This document shows, one piece after another, positions 50,839 through 59,651 of a stretch of 64,000 bases of DNA; positions within the stretch are counted from its first letter, which is position 1, and the number at the start of each line of letters is the position of its first letter. Location of the stretch: the NCBI GenBank assembly GCA_905197665.1, contig CAJJZP010000012.1, positions 1-64,000 on the forward strand, in the 5' to 3' direction. The DNA comes from an uncultured Collinsella sp. Its GTDB lineage: Bacteria > Actinomycetota > Coriobacteriia > Coriobacteriales > Coriobacteriaceae. The notes under the pieces are model-generated. The model worked only from the letters and a program-made list of their open reading frames with translations, did not search any database and had not been told where the DNA came from. The position numbers were made by a program, and so were the translations under genes.

Positions 50839-52482
50839 CTACATCGTTCCCTTGCTCGCAGCGTAATGTTCCGCCTGCTTAAGGGCGTCCTCGTAGGCGC
50901 GCTGCTTTGCTTCGTACTCTAGCGCGTAGCGCTCCTGCTCCGCTCGCCCGGGAACAGGCACGGTCATGCTTCGCAGGTCCATTGGGGCAAGTTGCACAAG
51001 CGCGTCTCCGTGCGAGGTGTCCGCCAGTTTCTTCTGCCCCTCATCGGACGACAGGTATGCCAGGACAAACTGGGCAAGCAGCTCGTCCTCAAAGGTAGCG
51101 CAGAACATGGCGTCGCAGGGGACAATGCTCTCAAACAAAAGACCGCGCTCCACGGGGCGCTCAGAACCGACAGAAAAGTGGCCTGGCGTGATGAGGGCAA
51201 GCTTGAATGGAGGCCCGACGCGTGATATGAGAAGGCTCGCCTCGCGGGCGTCGATCGGTTTGGCCTTCCGAAAATCTTCGTAGTCTACACGGCTTACATC
51301 GTAGATATCTGTATCGGGGACACGCTCAAGTACATCTTCTGCGGCAATGATTGCGCCATCATGAAGATGCTTTAGCGACAGGTAGTAGCAGTCGTGCTGT
51401 TGGTAACTGTCTGTCGGATCTGATTCGGGCAGTTTGGTTACAACGCTGCGGGCGGTGCCGCGGTAGATTGGCGCTAGCGACCCAAGGGGGATGAACATTC
51501 TCTCGTCGAACGATCCGCTCTTTGTATTGGGTAATAGGGGATATATGCCGTTGCCCTGATCCTCGAGCCGATGCCAATAGACTGGATTCTTTTGATCGCC
51601 GTAGGCTCGGTCGACGGAATCGAGGAGCTGGTGCAGAATCTCATCGGTCATTTGCTTGTCGTCAAAGCTCCTGCCGTCAAAAAGGAAATACGGATCATTG
51701 GGCTCGCCGTCGCCAATAAAGAGCAGCGCGCGACCCTCGGCCTTTTTGGCAATGGTGTTGGGAAGAAGCACAATGCTCTTTAGCAGGCCGAGGTCACAAA
51801 GAAGGCGACGTCCATCTACGGCTCGCGCCAGATTGAACAGACGGTCCGAAATCTGAATGACGGCCGTGGCATGGGACTGAGAGCAGGCAATGGATGCCGC
51901 AAGAAAGATGTAGTACCACTCAGTGACCGAAAGCAGATCGGGGATGCCTGCGCTGCGTTGCAGCTGCTTCGAGCGCGTTCTGAGGAAATCCAGGACTCGC
52001 GCATTTGCCGCATCGATAGATGCCGGGAATTGGGATAGCGGTCGTAGCTCGGGGGGCCTGCAGTAAATGAGTGCTGATTCGTACGTGTGAGAGGCTGCGT
52101 CCTGCTCGTAGTCGTATAAAAAGATATTCTCCTCGATGGCAGTAAACGTCGACGTCGGGACTTTGACTCGGTTTTTGCAAACGCAAGCGGGCACATAATC
52201 CCATTCGTCGGTTGCTTCGTTGTAAACGCGGTCCTCAAACTCAAACGAGGCGGCCGAAGGTCGCTTGAGGTCAATCCCCAAAACAGACCACGAGGGGCCA
52301 TCGACGTGCTCGCTCGAAAACTCAAAATCGCGACAGCACAGTTCAATGAGCCTTTTCGTTCTCGACGAAGGCTGATATTTCTCGACCATATGAGACACAA
52401 GATCCGATAGATATCGGCTCATATATGGCTTGAGATCTTCGTTTAAGCGAAGAGTTGCAAATTCTGCTTTAGTTTTGAGCAT
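50839..52482 (-). CDS. Methylase/specificity-like protein without catalytic motif (paralogue 2)
   Basis: This 547-residue protein has the same architecture as that at 31434-32867. A Rossmann-like part without NPPY comes first (ATAVIQISDRLFNLARAVDG, CDLGLLKSIVLLPN, GRALLFIGDG), then an HsdS-like part (FIPLGSLAPIYRG, EASLLISRVGPPFKLALI, LAQFVLAYLSSDEGQKKL, MTVPVPGRAEQERYA) ending in a helical tail. Such tails contact HsdM in true specificity subunits. ATG 52482 is chosen for its AGGAGG at ideal spacing over two upstream starts. It probably recognises DNA without methylating it. Confidence 0.6.
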   Translation of the reverse strand: MLKTKAEFATLRLNEDLKPYMSRYLSDLVSHMVEKYQPSSRTKRLIELCCRDFEFSSEHVDGPSWSVLGIDLKRPSAASFEFEDRVYNEATDEWDYVPACVCKNRVKVPTSTFTAIEENIFLYDYEQDAASHTYESALIYCRPPELRPLSQFPASIDAANARVLDFLRTRSKQLQRSAGIPDLLSVTEWYYIFLAASIACSQSHATAVIQISDRLFNLARAVDGRRLLCDLGLLKSIVLLPNTIAKKAEGRALLFIGDGEPNDPYFLFDGRSFDDKQMTDEILHQLLDSVDRAYGDQKNPVYWHRLEDQGNGIYPLLPNTKSGSFDERMFIPLGSLAPIYRGTARSVVTKLPESDPTDSYQQHDCYYLSLKHLHDGAIIAAEDVLERVPDTDIYDVSRVDYEDFRKAKPIDAREASLLISRVGPPFKLALITPGHFSVGSERPVERGLLFESIVPCDAMFCATFEDELLAQFVLAYLSSDEGQKKLADTSHGDALVQLAPMDLRSMTVPVPGRAEQERYALEYEAKQRAYEDALKQAEHYAASKGTM

Positions 52483-52689
52483 GCGCACCTCCTGCATATT
52501 CCCTATATTGCGCGGTTCGCTGACTGGCCCGTCGCGGCTCAATTGCCTTCAGTCTACAAGAAGAGCAGTTGCGGCGTTTTTCAGACGGGGCACTCAAATG
52601 AAAAAGAAAAAAATCGAATGGTGCGTATGAGGCCGTACGCATTGGGTAATATTTCGCTAGATACTAACACTAAGAGATTTGCATATCTC

Positions 52690-52733
52690 CTAGTTGTATC
52701 AAGCTACAGTGGATAAACCAACTAGTTGTTTCA
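52690..52733. promoter_or_regulatory. Direct repeat CTAGTTGT(A/T)TCA upstream of the 52752 operon
   Basis: CTAGTTGTATCA (52690-52701) and CTAGTTGTTTCA (52722-52733) are spaced 32 bases, about three helical turns, and bracket a TACAGT. They look like a pair of regulator sites near the start of the right-hand operon. Confidence 0.4.
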
Positions 52734-52751
52734 GCAACGAAAGGACAGCTA

Positions 52752-53489
52752 ATGAACGGATGCGACATGTACAGAATCGAGCCGGACGCCCCCAAGAAGC
52801 CAACGGCGATGAATATTTTCGGCATGATTCTGCAAACTGTCTTTGCGGTTGTACTCTACGTGGTCGCCGTCGACATGATGTGCTTGCTGACGACGTGGCT
52901 CGGCGGGTTTATGTTCGAGATTAGCGAGAGCAACACGGTGATCCCGCTCCATTCATGGCGCCTGGTGGCGTTTAGGGTGTACTGGGTTGTGCTGGGCGCG
53001 GCGTTTGTTGCGGCGCTTGCCCACAAATGGATCGTGTTGTTAACGGGAGGGCGCGAATCCGACATGTGCGAGCTGCTCGGTGTAATTGAGGGTGCCGGCG
53101 CATTTGCATCCGTCGTCTGTGCGATTGTCTGTTTGCTGGGCTATGCCGCCGTATTTGATTGGTGGGCCGGCGTTACCGGAAAGATAGCTTCGGATTCCCG
53201 CGCCAATGATTACCTGCTTTGGGCTGTTGTCTTAACCATCGGAACGATTGTCGAGTGGCGAATTGTCGAAGGGGTCCTCAAGGCTTTATTCCCTCATGAG
53301 TGCTTGTTCCACGGGCTTCGCTTTGCATCCGTCTGCGTGGTTACTCCTCTGCTTGCGCTTGTACCCACCACGCTGGCCATCATCGTGTGCGCGCTGGTGG
53401 TGGGCCTTTTTGCCGGGATTCTGTTTGCATCGCTTGCGATCCCCGTGGTTATCGCGGTTATTGGCATTGCCATCGCTATGAGTCGCTAA
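52752..53489 (+). CDS. Polytopic membrane protein of unknown function
   Basis: This 245-residue protein has about six hydrophobic helices (for example MILQTVFAVVLYVVAVDMMC, VYWVVLGAAFVAALAH, VVCAIVCLLGYAAVFDWW, LLALVPTTLAIIVCALVVGLF). AAAGGACAG precedes ATG 52752. It opens the right-hand operon of the accessory module and is followed after 44 bases by a second, very small membrane protein. No family is recognised. Confidence 0.65.
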   Translation: MNGCDMYRIEPDAPKKPTAMNIFGMILQTVFAVVLYVVAVDMMCLLTTWLGGFMFEISESNTVIPLHSWRLVAFRVYWVVLGAAFVAALAHKWIVLLTGGRESDMCELLGVIEGAGAFASVVCAIVCLLGYAAVFDWWAGVTGKIASDSRANDYLLWAVVLTIGTIVEWRIVEGVLKALFPHECLFHGLRFASVCVVTPLLALVPTTLAIIVCALVVGLFAGILFASLAIPVVIAVIGIAIAMSR

Positions 53490-53533
53490 CCCACAACGCA
53501 ATCCAAATATCTCGCATAAAGAAAGGAACGACC

Positions 53534-53740
53534 ATGTCGGTATTCTCTGACGCTCAAAAGCTTTTGCTGCTTGCCGTACTTACCGCTCTTATGGCTGGTG
53601 CCCTGATGTACGAAGTGTTGCATCCCACACTGTTTCCGCTGCTCAAGCAGGGCATTTTGCAGCTGCTCTACCACATTCCGGTCTTTACCCAGCCGGGCAA
53701 CGTGATCTATCTGGAGTCGGCGACATCGCTGGCACTGTAG
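53534..53740 (+). CDS. Small single-helix membrane protein
   Basis: This 68-residue protein starts MSVFSDAQKLLLLAVLTALMAGALMYEV-like (one helix), with AAAGGAACG before ATG 53534, and a moderately hydrophobic second half (LLKQGILQLLYHIPV). It lies between the larger membrane protein and the AAA+ gene and is likely part of the same operon. Confidence 0.6.
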   Translation: MSVFSDAQKLLLLAVLTALMAGALMYEVLHPTLFPLLKQGILQLLYHIPVFTQPGNVIYLESATSLAL

Positions 53741-53801
53741 GAGTTTATGGGCTCGGGGCCACGTCATAGGTAAGAAAACCAATATAGAAAGGAAAACACC
53801 C

Positions 53802-55571
53802 ATGGCTCAGAAGCAGTATCGAAACATCGATCGCTACCGGGACCTGCTCACTCGAATTGCGCCCTCGCGTCTGGTGGAGCAGACGCGTCAGAGTGTTATT
53901 GGCCACGAAGGAAGCTTGGAGGCCTTTGTGACGGCGCTGAGCTTTGAGGTCAACCGCTGCGTGATGTTGGCACGCGGCGCCGATCCGCGCGACGTTCTTT
54001 CGCCCGCCGCCATTTTGGTGATGGGTTCCACTGGTACGGGAAAGACCCACACCATCAAGGCCGTGGCAGATGCCGCAGGGCTCAAGCTGTTCGTGTTCGA
54101 TGTCTCCACCATGACGGGCGAGGGCTGGCGCGGTGCCAGCATGATCAACTGCCTATCGCAGGTCGCGGACTATCAGGCTGCGAATCCCGGTGAAATTTGT
54201 TTGGTGCTCTTTGACGAGTTTGACAAGGCGGTTCGTGTCGAACCCGATGGGGGAGAAGTTGCATCGAGTTTTAGTCCATCGCAGTCGTTCCTTAAGCTTT
54301 TGGAAGGCGGGGAGATGCCGTTCGAATGTGATACCTCCAAGAGTGCGGCTATTAAGACACTCAACCTCGATCAGGTTGTCTGCATTTTGGGCGGCGCCTT
54401 TATGGGCTTGGACGCTCTGGTGCGCAAGCGCCTGGGTGACAAGTCTGGCACCACGGTCGGCTTCGGATCCTCGTATGCCGCCGTGCGCACCGCCGCAAAA
54501 TCGGCAAACGAGCTGCGAGACAGTGCGACCATCGAGGATGTTGAGACTTGGGGTATTATGTCCGAGCTGTGCGGGCGCATTGGCTCGGTGATTAACTTTA
54601 ACGCCTTGAGCGTGGACGATCTGGTCCAGATTGCGTATGAACAGTACCTGCCCAAGTACAACAACATGATGGGAAATGGCGCCAAGATGGAGCTGATGGC
54701 AGATGCTGCTCGCCTTGCGGCGAAGCGCGCGGTTAAGGAAGGTGCCGGCGCGCGCGGCATGCTCCGTCAGCTGCGTCCCCTTATGATGTACGCCTGGAGG
54801 GACATGCGGGAAGATACCTATATTTCCCGTGCGACCTTGGTCGTGAGCGACGGGGAACTTGCGGTTGCGTACGAGCGCTCTCATGAGCCGCGGGGCTTTT
54901 TGCAGGAAGAGATGGGGGAGAATTCGCCCTTTCTGAACGGGAGGGAGATTGAAGCCCTGACGCTGGTGAACAACTGGATGGAGCATGAGGACGAGGACGA
55001 GCATAAGCCGTATCAGCCTGAGTTTGCTTGGCTGGCGGATTTGGTGGACGGCTCGGCGCTCGACAAGATCGTGCAGGGCGGCAAGGCATTCGATCTTGCT
55101 GGGGTGTTGTTGCGCGGCGTTCCGTTTGATGGGCCGGAGCGCATTGCCGCCCACGAGCTGCTTAAGGCGTGCGCCTGCTACAACGACGTGCTCTATGCCG
55201 ATCAGGACAAGTATCGCAACCTTGCCCAGGTGCTTATGCTCACCAAATTGGTGTACAAAAAATCGCCCGATTGCTTGCTGAGCCCGCTCGATGTGGTTAT
55301 GAACGGCACGACTACGGGCAACGGTTTTCAGGGTCTTGGCGAGTGGGTTGATGCCGTGAGCAGGTCCGAAAAGCCTTCGTTGGAAAAGTGGCAGTACCTG
55401 GCGGCCGGGGAGGCCCTGCGGATTTACGACCACTTTAGCAAGCGTCCCGACCAGGTAAAGGAGCTTGCCGCCGATGTGTCCCTGATGCGTGTCGCCCTCG
55501 CGGTGATCGACGCTGAGGAGCGCGAGGCGTTGGAATGCGATCTTGAGAAGCTGCTCGCTTCGTGCGAGTAG
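53802..55571 (+). CDS. ClpX-like AAA+ ATPase
   Basis: This 589-residue protein has a ClpX/HslU-type AAA+ module: conserved VIGHEGSLEAF, Walker A VMGSTGTGKTHTIKAVADAAG near 74-82, Walker B LVLFDEFDKAV near 135, and CGRIGSVINFNALSVDDLVQI as the sensor/Arg-finger region with lid. The C-terminal 230 residues are extra and unknown. There is no N-terminal zinc domain. It is a plausible partner of the ClpP-like protease at 35713-36315; no clear (L/I/V)GF docking loop was found. GAAAGGAAA precedes the ATG. Confidence 0.8.
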   Translation: MAQKQYRNIDRYRDLLTRIAPSRLVEQTRQSVIGHEGSLEAFVTALSFEVNRCVMLARGADPRDVLSPAAILVMGSTGTGKTHTIKAVADAAGLKLFVFDVSTMTGEGWRGASMINCLSQVADYQAANPGEICLVLFDEFDKAVRVEPDGGEVASSFSPSQSFLKLLEGGEMPFECDTSKSAAIKTLNLDQVVCILGGAFMGLDALVRKRLGDKSGTTVGFGSSYAAVRTAAKSANELRDSATIEDVETWGIMSELCGRIGSVINFNALSVDDLVQIAYEQYLPKYNNMMGNGAKMELMADAARLAAKRAVKEGAGARGMLRQLRPLMMYAWRDMREDTYISRATLVVSDGELAVAYERSHEPRGFLQEEMGENSPFLNGREIEALTLVNNWMEHEDEDEHKPYQPEFAWLADLVDGSALDKIVQGGKAFDLAGVLLRGVPFDGPERIAAHELLKACACYNDVLYADQDKYRNLAQVLMLTKLVYKKSPDCLLSPLDVVMNGTTTGNGFQGLGEWVDAVSRSEKPSLEKWQYLAAGEALRIYDHFSKRPDQVKELAADVSLMRVALAVIDAEEREALECDLEKLLASCE

Positions 55572-55694
55572 TCGCCGACTGCTTCTCTTTCCTTTCTTTT
55601 CTCAAGCGGCATAGATGCCATCGCTCAGCCGCCCTGCGTGAGTTTTTGTCCGCACGGGATGGTATTCAACACATGCAACAACTAAATCGGAGGT

Positions 55695-58600
55695 TTGACC
55701 ATGGCTACGTGGGAGCTGAACTGTCAATCGAATCCGTCGTCTGCGGGCGACAAGGAGCTTGCTCCCTATCTTGCGCGCCAAAAGGCGATGCGCGAGTTTT
55801 TTGAGCGTGCGCTGTTTGTTCCCAAGGACCCGGGCGGCGCCAAGTGCCAGGACAACAATGGTTTGTTCTTTTTGGGTGCCACGACGGGCTCGGGCAAAAA
55901 CTATACGGCCGAGCAGGTCACGGCTGATCTGATCGTCGGCGGCTGGGATGAGTCGGGCTGTTTTAACAAATGCCCTGGTCGCCGCACCTTGGTGTTTGTG
56001 GTTCCGGGTAAGGACAACCGAGACAACTACATTGCAAGCGTGCGCGAATTGCTGATCCATCAGGGCATGGATTCCAAAGATGCGGAGCGCATGGTGTTCG
56101 ATCTTCCGCGAGCGGGTGAGAATATCAAAAACTGGATCGACGCCACGTTTGATAAGGGCAGCGTAAGGCCGCGCGATATTCCATGCCCCTTTGGAGCGAA
56201 GGACGAGGCTGTTCTTCGCGACATTACGCATGCGTGGAACAGCGCGATGGAGATCGCAGATGATCTTTTGGGCATTTTGGATAAGAAGGAACGCCTGGGA
56301 AGCGTTGTCGACCGCCTGACTCCAGGGCTGTGGGATAAGCTGGCGTTGGCAGACGCGAGCTTGCGTCGAGCGGTGAGCCGTGGACGCCAGAGCATCACGC
56401 GTGGCTTTGAGGAGATTCCCCGGATTTGGCCCTCGGCATTGCTCAACGATAAGCGCACGCCGCATGTAATTGCATGCACGCCGCAAAAGCTCGTCAATAG
56501 AATCGATACGGTGACAGGAGCGGGCGTCGTGTTCTTTAACGCAACGGTTGCCGACGAATGCCTGTTTATCTTTGATGAGATCGACCATGCGAAGGCCGAT
56601 ATGCTGTCGATGCTGGCGGCGGGACATATGAAATTTCAGCCCGACGAGATGCTGCGTATTCTTGACCGTCATTTTAATGGCGGCGTGGTTGATCCTCTGC
56701 TGCTGGGAAATCGGGACCAGTGGATGGCGGTCTATACGCATGCCTCGACCTCGGGCGAGCACGAGGGGTCAAACGCGGCCACGAGCAAGGTTTCGCGCGC
56801 AAGTGTGGAGACGACTGCCGAAGAGATCGCCAAGGGTGCCAAGCGTATTCAAAAGATGATCGCTGCGTGTATTCAGGATATGGAGCTGCAGCAGCCTTTT
56901 GCCCTGTCTGACAAGGCGAAAGACGAGCAGCTTGCCGGTCGTCACCTGTTTGGCAGCGACGATATTTCGGTGGGCGATGGCCTGTCGAATCCCTTGCGCT
57001 ATGAGCTCGATACTCGCCGCAACCGCAACATGATTACGTCTTGTGGGACGGACGAGCAGCAGACCGTCAATAAGGCGGTGCGCCGTGCGCGCGGCCTTGT
57101 CAGGATGGTGGTGGGCCATCTTGCCCGCTGTGCCACGCTTATGGACAAGCTGTACTACGGCAGCATTTCGTACAAGGACGATCTTGCGCGCAAGAATATC
57201 ATCGATGCCCTGGGCATTAGGAACGACCAGACCAACGAGAAATACTTCTGGAATTCGCTGATGCTGGCGCTGTTCTTTAAGGACCGCAAGAACGACGAGA
57301 TCGATGCCGTTGACGATTCGGTGTATGCGCGTGGTGTTAACTACCTGGTGATGGAAACCACCATCGACCATATGTTTACCACGTACCTGACTAATCACGG
57401 CATTGAGCGCATGCCCGAGGCGTATCTGGCATCCATTGCCGCCAAGGCTCCCTGTGTGTGCATGAGCGCCACCTGGAATGCACCGACTATTAAGAACTTT
57501 GACCTGGATTACCTGGACGAAGTGCATGGCGTGGTTCGTAAAGATGCCTGGATTGGCGAGCTCAACCAGGAGATCGTGCGGCAGACCAGGCTGTTCAACA
57601 AGCAGGCGGCAACGGTGTACGACGTCGACGTCGTTTGGGTTGACGAGTCCAAGAAGCTTGCCGGCATGGCGGCCGTGGCCGGCGGCGCCTATGGCGGCGG
57701 TATCGTGTCGCCCGACGAGGTGTACGAGCATGTGATGGGATTCTTTGACCAGATTGGCGTGAGCGAAGGGCTTGCGGCGCGCCTGCGCCGAAAGATTGCC
57801 GACAGGGTGACCACGAGCGATGCCGAAAGCATCGAGTTTGAACTAAAGCGTCTGAGCAAGACGCTCGTTGCCGTGAGCGCCTGGGCGCGTGGCGTGGCGC
57901 GCAGTGAGCAGCAGGCGGGAGCCATCTTTACGACACGACACATGGGAAACCATGGCGACTTTAATAGTTTGGTGCTGGATCTTGCCCGAGAAATCGTTGC
58001 CGAACTGGTGATTAGGAACGTTAAGCACCCCGAGGCGTCGTACGAGAAGTCGCTCGAGGAAGCCAAGGATATGGTGCTGTGCTTTAACGCCTCCGGCTGG
58101 GAGGAGGGCTGGCGTGACGCTCAGGGGCGTCTGAAGGACGGCAAGCCGACCCTGATGTTTATCAATCTTGCTGCTGGCGGCTTTTCCAAAAACCTCAAAT
58201 ACGAGGTGCCGGAGAGCCTGCGCGACACGGTGCGCCAGGTGGACTGCGGCTTCGATAACGCTGAGCGACATCCCAAGATGGATCTCGATTTTTTGTACAT
58301 GGAGTCGCCCACGAGCCGCTTGACCTGGGGAGTCGATATTAGTTCAAAGAAGTTTGACCAGCAGGCGCTGCTTGGCGTGGTCGAACAGGAGGAGCTCGTG
58401 ACGCGCGGTGAGATCCCGTTTATTCAGAAGCGCCATCGCGTGCGCACGGTACTGGCGGGCGTTGGCGGAAAACTGCCGGTGCGCGACACCCTCTCTTATC
58501 AGGTCGAAGGAGCCCGCATTGTGGCGCAGGCCGTGGGTCGCTTGATGCGCACGAGCGTAAAGATGCCGCACGTACGGGTGATGCTCGATCGCGAAATCGC

Positions 58601-59651
58601 CGGCGATTGCGATTTTTCGTTCCTGCACGATTTGCCGATGGGCTACGAGCTGGAGCAGGTGGTTGGTGCCTGCGCGGCCGTCAACAACCACATGGCGGAC
58701 AAGAAGCAACACGCTGCTAGCAAGCAACAGAACCTTGCTGCCTTTAGGAACAATCTGGCGAAGGAGAAGCACGAGAGGCTGGCGTGGAGGGTTACCTCGC
58801 TCGATGCGCGCGAGGAAGATCTGGCCGCCTTTGACGACGAGCGCGACTTTTATCTGCATCATTTTTGCCTGCCGTGGGAGGACCTTGCGAGCTATCCTGC
58901 GCGCAAAAGCACTGCGCTGCACATGCCGTTCCCCGCGAGTGGCTATGCGTATGCGCAGGGCGGAGCGTGTAAGGTGCCGCATTTTGAGTTTCCCAGCTAT
59001 GAGGGTGAACCTGTTGAGCAGATTGCTGCCCGCCTGGAGGAGTGCTGCCGCTACGACGAGGGGTTAAAGGGCGCGACGGTTCGCCAGGTAAGCCAGACGG
59101 CGGCCCGCGTGCCCGAGTTGCTGTCGATTCGGGAGGTGCGCGAGCGTTGGTCGCGCGACGGGGTGCCCGCGATGCTGCAACCGGCGGCGACGGCGCACAT
59201 GACGCCCTATATGTTCCAGGCGGTGTATCTGGGAGAACTGGGAGAGTCTGCCGGTAGGGCCATCTTCGAGGCGTATTACGATGGCCGGTATTTGCTTGCG
59301 CGTGGTGACGCTGCCCATGCCGAGACGGGCGGCGATTTTGAGGTGCTCGATGCCGCTGGCAACAAGACTGGGGTGTGGATCGATTTTAAGCACTATCGCA
59401 TCGGCGCCTACGAGGCCTACAGGCGCTCCGGCGGCGAGACTACGGATGCTGAGCGCTTTAAGGCAAAGGCCCAAAAAGTTGGGGCGAAGCGCCTGTTGAT
59501 CGTCAATGTTTTGGCCGATGAAGCGGCGCTGGAGCTACGTCAAAAGCCAATCGATGGCGAGGGGATGGTGTTCTCCTTCCCCTATATGGCAGCTGATGGA
59601 GCAATCAGCCTGGAGATGATGGAGGCGATTCATCGTGCAATCGAAGCATAA
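55695..59651 (+). CDS. Large SF2-type helicase with C-terminal nuclease-like domain
   Basis: This 1318-residue protein has Walker A LGATTGSGKNYTAEQ (59-69), FVVPGKDNRDNY, a DExx box LFIFDEIDHAK near 294, AAKAPCVCMSATWNAPT (motif III-like) near 590 and motif VI AQAVGRLMRT near 943, so both RecA-like halves are present. Near 1213-1231 GDFEVLD and VWIDFKHYR give the D...(D)xK spacing of a PD-(D/E)xK nuclease. A helicase with a C-terminal restriction-type nuclease, directly upstream of and overlapping another gene, resembles pPIWI_RE and related conflict systems. Substrate is unknown. GGAGG precedes the ATG. Confidence 0.75.
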   Translation: MTMATWELNCQSNPSSAGDKELAPYLARQKAMREFFERALFVPKDPGGAKCQDNNGLFFLGATTGSGKNYTAEQVTADLIVGGWDESGCFNKCPGRRTLVFVVPGKDNRDNYIASVRELLIHQGMDSKDAERMVFDLPRAGENIKNWIDATFDKGSVRPRDIPCPFGAKDEAVLRDITHAWNSAMEIADDLLGILDKKERLGSVVDRLTPGLWDKLALADASLRRAVSRGRQSITRGFEEIPRIWPSALLNDKRTPHVIACTPQKLVNRIDTVTGAGVVFFNATVADECLFIFDEIDHAKADMLSMLAAGHMKFQPDEMLRILDRHFNGGVVDPLLLGNRDQWMAVYTHASTSGEHEGSNAATSKVSRASVETTAEEIAKGAKRIQKMIAACIQDMELQQPFALSDKAKDEQLAGRHLFGSDDISVGDGLSNPLRYELDTRRNRNMITSCGTDEQQTVNKAVRRARGLVRMVVGHLARCATLMDKLYYGSISYKDDLARKNIIDALGIRNDQTNEKYFWNSLMLALFFKDRKNDEIDAVDDSVYARGVNYLVMETTIDHMFTTYLTNHGIERMPEAYLASIAAKAPCVCMSATWNAPTIKNFDLDYLDEVHGVVRKDAWIGELNQEIVRQTRLFNKQAATVYDVDVVWVDESKKLAGMAAVAGGAYGGGIVSPDEVYEHVMGFFDQIGVSEGLAARLRRKIADRVTTSDAESIEFELKRLSKTLVAVSAWARGVARSEQQAGAIFTTRHMGNHGDFNSLVLDLAREIVAELVIRNVKHPEASYEKSLEEAKDMVLCFNASGWEEGWRDAQGRLKDGKPTLMFINLAAGGFSKNLKYEVPESLRDTVRQVDCGFDNAERHPKMDLDFLYMESPTSRLTWGVDISSKKFDQQALLGVVEQEELVTRGEIPFIQKRHRVRTVLAGVGGKLPVRDTLSYQVEGARIVAQAVGRLMRTSVKMPHVRVMLDREIAGDCDFSFLHDLPMGYELEQVVGACAAVNNHMADKKQHAASKQQNLAAFRNNLAKEKHERLAWRVTSLDAREEDLAAFDDERDFYLHHFCLPWEDLASYPARKSTALHMPFPASGYAYAQGGACKVPHFEFPSYEGEPVEQIAARLEECCRYDEGLKGATVRQVSQTAARVPELLSIREVRERWSRDGVPAMLQPAATAHMTPYMFQAVYLGELGESAGRAIFEAYYDGRYLLARGDAAHAETGGDFEVLDAAGNKTGVWIDFKHYRIGAYEAYRRSGGETTDAERFKAKAQKVGAKRLLIVNVLADEAALELRQKPIDGEGMVFSFPYMAADGAISLEMMEAIHRAIEA

